A stretch of DNA of 29,976 nt. Source: a virus. The stretch lies in the IMG/VR virus record IMGVR_UViG_3300005471_000042, positions 1 through 29,976 of that record; one strand, 5' to 3'. Shown piece after piece: positions 29,901 to 29,976 of the stretch. Made by a program: the position numbers and the translations under genes. A model generated the notes under the pieces. That model made no database searches, was not told the origin of the DNA, and was given only the letters and a program-made list of their open reading frames with translations. Position 1 is the first letter of the stretch, and the number at the start of each line of letters is the position of its first letter.

Positions 29901-29976
29901 CTGCGCGACAACCTCGAGCGCGGGCAGGCCGAGCAGCTCGGCGAGAACGCGAGCGTCGACATCGTCAAGGTCGACA
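26934..29976 (+). CDS. Giant multidomain (polyvalent-type) virion protein, 3' truncated
   Basis: One frame is open from ATG 26934 to the right edge, at least 1014 codons. GGAAG lies 9 nt upstream. Seen in order: short DAP-type repeats (MGWQDAP, then PAWMDAPE); a polyproline stretch; a Gly/Ala-rich, possibly membrane-interacting segment (TTGALGMAGGFLGGTAGNI, about 120-140); long helices (about 160-540, including DIGVPDDTALTPEVTENVRK); Pro/Gly-rich linkers; Lys/Glu helices with PVGKATEL/PVGEATEL repeats; and GGFDAYKDGKKVGYLRDN near the edge. This mosaic of linkers and helices fits injected polyvalent proteins of podoviruses. No catalytic domain is visible in the part present. Confidence 0.75.
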   Translation, partial: MGWQDAPVVEDTPPAAKRPAWMDAPEVSSASGLNEPQDTGADLIPVNASGETAGQARRRVAAAAPPPPPPPTFGDKVTSAIDAGLNLVRQMSPVNVVRGVVSGKMTPSEEVVAHTGTALTTGALGMAGGFLGGTAGNISEAIRTRGRSPAPGADVGVEQAVTEGGEKLTYAPRSPEAQRTVEEYVTPVMQAAAPLMGHMAEVGAIHTMTGAAKAKAGGTVPMLRDTAAEIVPGVRDTAQVAADLARERKLAAPENQGIVNAIDAGYKVTQKAGRGAKPAQIVETMAGRARTAQEMAAHNAENTAKLARQDIGVPDDTALTPEVTENVRKEAGAAYNVLDQVGRVDLDDQFRADVQRVAEPFVEGGKDFEQLAKNPIIKASQDLAVDAADTRSMIEVVKDLRNKASIAFRAGDKQLGNGYRALAEATDNAMSRALDRVEQTDPSTIPPGAMDAYRAARVRIAKSYLLDDAMNGKPGEVDAKVYGRAIAKGSPLSGPGRQIGEFANQFGEEGLAKKKGRSGEIGPTYHDILLAGLHAARGGLEAVATAGARPAARAILGSELVQRRLRARAAGELPAREPAAPPAVPPEPTTSPGAAPEPPEGGGGGGGTPPSPLGDLTPDWETTPGAAPPAPPAVEPTGLVRPLDEAPPTTGNRRAPLEIPAVPGRPDLPDTMVVGRPGEVAASEAANAAMGEPGAVAARRAQEAPPANPKLAEVERLKASTQSPAVRKALDEHAAALKAEDAQREAARQRVADAAELDRTASNTLDPELRKRLRAQADKLRGEKPEAGGKATEGQPEIKTEKPGKIPVGKATELAVERIEPEGDLPVGEATELPVEYVEPKGWRESFKLGEGDAQRAHRVAAALAKDADAVEAAARQHESSPRAFDRAIDRILEKTDENASERAAQGGEGAGAGRPGAEAGAEHQRGAAAPTAGEQPRAERAAAAGAERGAAEPAGGQATGVEKVNAGVEIREVSGGFDAYKDGKKVGYLRDNLERGQAEQLGENASVDIVKVD
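29623..29841 (+). CDS. Nested small ORF with own ribosome binding site, 72 aa
   Basis: Lies wholly inside the giant gene in the +1 frame. GGAG is 7 nt before the ATG. The protein starts MRMRASALLKAAKALVPGGP, is Gln/Pro-rich in the middle, and ends SRKSMLG. By my count 65 of its 72 codons end in G or C, the pattern of real genes here, while over the same bases the long frame has only 38 of 73, with an Ala/Gly/Glu-rich low-complexity product. Before and after this stretch the long frame again has the high-GC third position. So this ORF is likely a true gene or an inserted one. Function unknown. Confidence 0.6.
   Translation: MRMRASALLKAAKALVPGGPAQKQAPNTSAVQQLQPLANNPGPSALQRPEPNAVQPSLPADKRQVSRKSMLG

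Overview
The window is part of a GC-rich double-stranded DNA tailed phage genome, or a prophage or metagenomic phage contig. Twenty kilobases of uninterrupted plus-strand virion genes run terS, terL, portal, scaffold, capsid, adaptor, tail nozzle, fibres and internal virion proteins. No tape measure, sheath or long tail-tube genes are present, so a podovirus-like short-tailed virion is the best reading. High third-position GC suggests a GC-rich host, probably a proteobacterium; that is inference. No integrase, lysis gene, tRNA or CRISPR array is visible.

Left arm (1-3922). A 5'-truncated P4/D5-type primase-helicase (SF3 family) ends at 1386. A 175-nt gap follows that holds nested inverted repeats built from five copies of the heptamer GTCCACT plus a DnaA-box-like site, a candidate origin or operator. 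Seven minus-strand genes come next: two small genes with a duplicated leader, a DUF932 protein, and a chain of four tiny genes joined mostly by ATGA overlaps. A lower-GC intergenic region (3780-3922) with palindromes separates this leftward set from the rightward virion operon.

Packaging and head (3923-13800). A small gene precedes terS. Four very short overlapping genes lie between terS and terL. Portal, a small gene, scaffold and major capsid protein follow. A hairpin lies after the capsid gene and a strong rho-independent terminator lies before a free-standing HNH-AP2 homing endonuclease; then come a Met/Lys-repeat protein and a probable head accessory gene.

Tail and adsorption (13806-22193). 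A DUF6682-like adaptor, a neck protein, two fibre or lectin-like proteins, a nozzle-like protein carrying an extra lectin-like domain, a 642-residue fibre with a coiled coil, two tandemly duplicated mini-proteins and another tail protein form what looks like a mosaic receptor-binding cassette.

Internal virion proteins (22198-29976). A GNAT-like protein and small ejection-type proteins come first. One of these is fused in frame to a second HNH-AP2 endonuclease across a perfect T TTT TTA slippery heptamer. A 775-residue internal protein follows, then a giant multidomain (polyvalent-type) protein open to the right edge. Inside that last gene is a 72-codon ORF in another frame with its own ribosome binding site; over exactly that stretch the high-GC third position moves into the nested frame.

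There is no stretch longer than 300 bases without a gene. The items most worth a second look are the HNH fusion at the slippery site, the nested ORF near 29.6 kb, the iteron-like cluster near 1.5 kb and the duplicated mini-ORFs at 20.9-21.2 kb.
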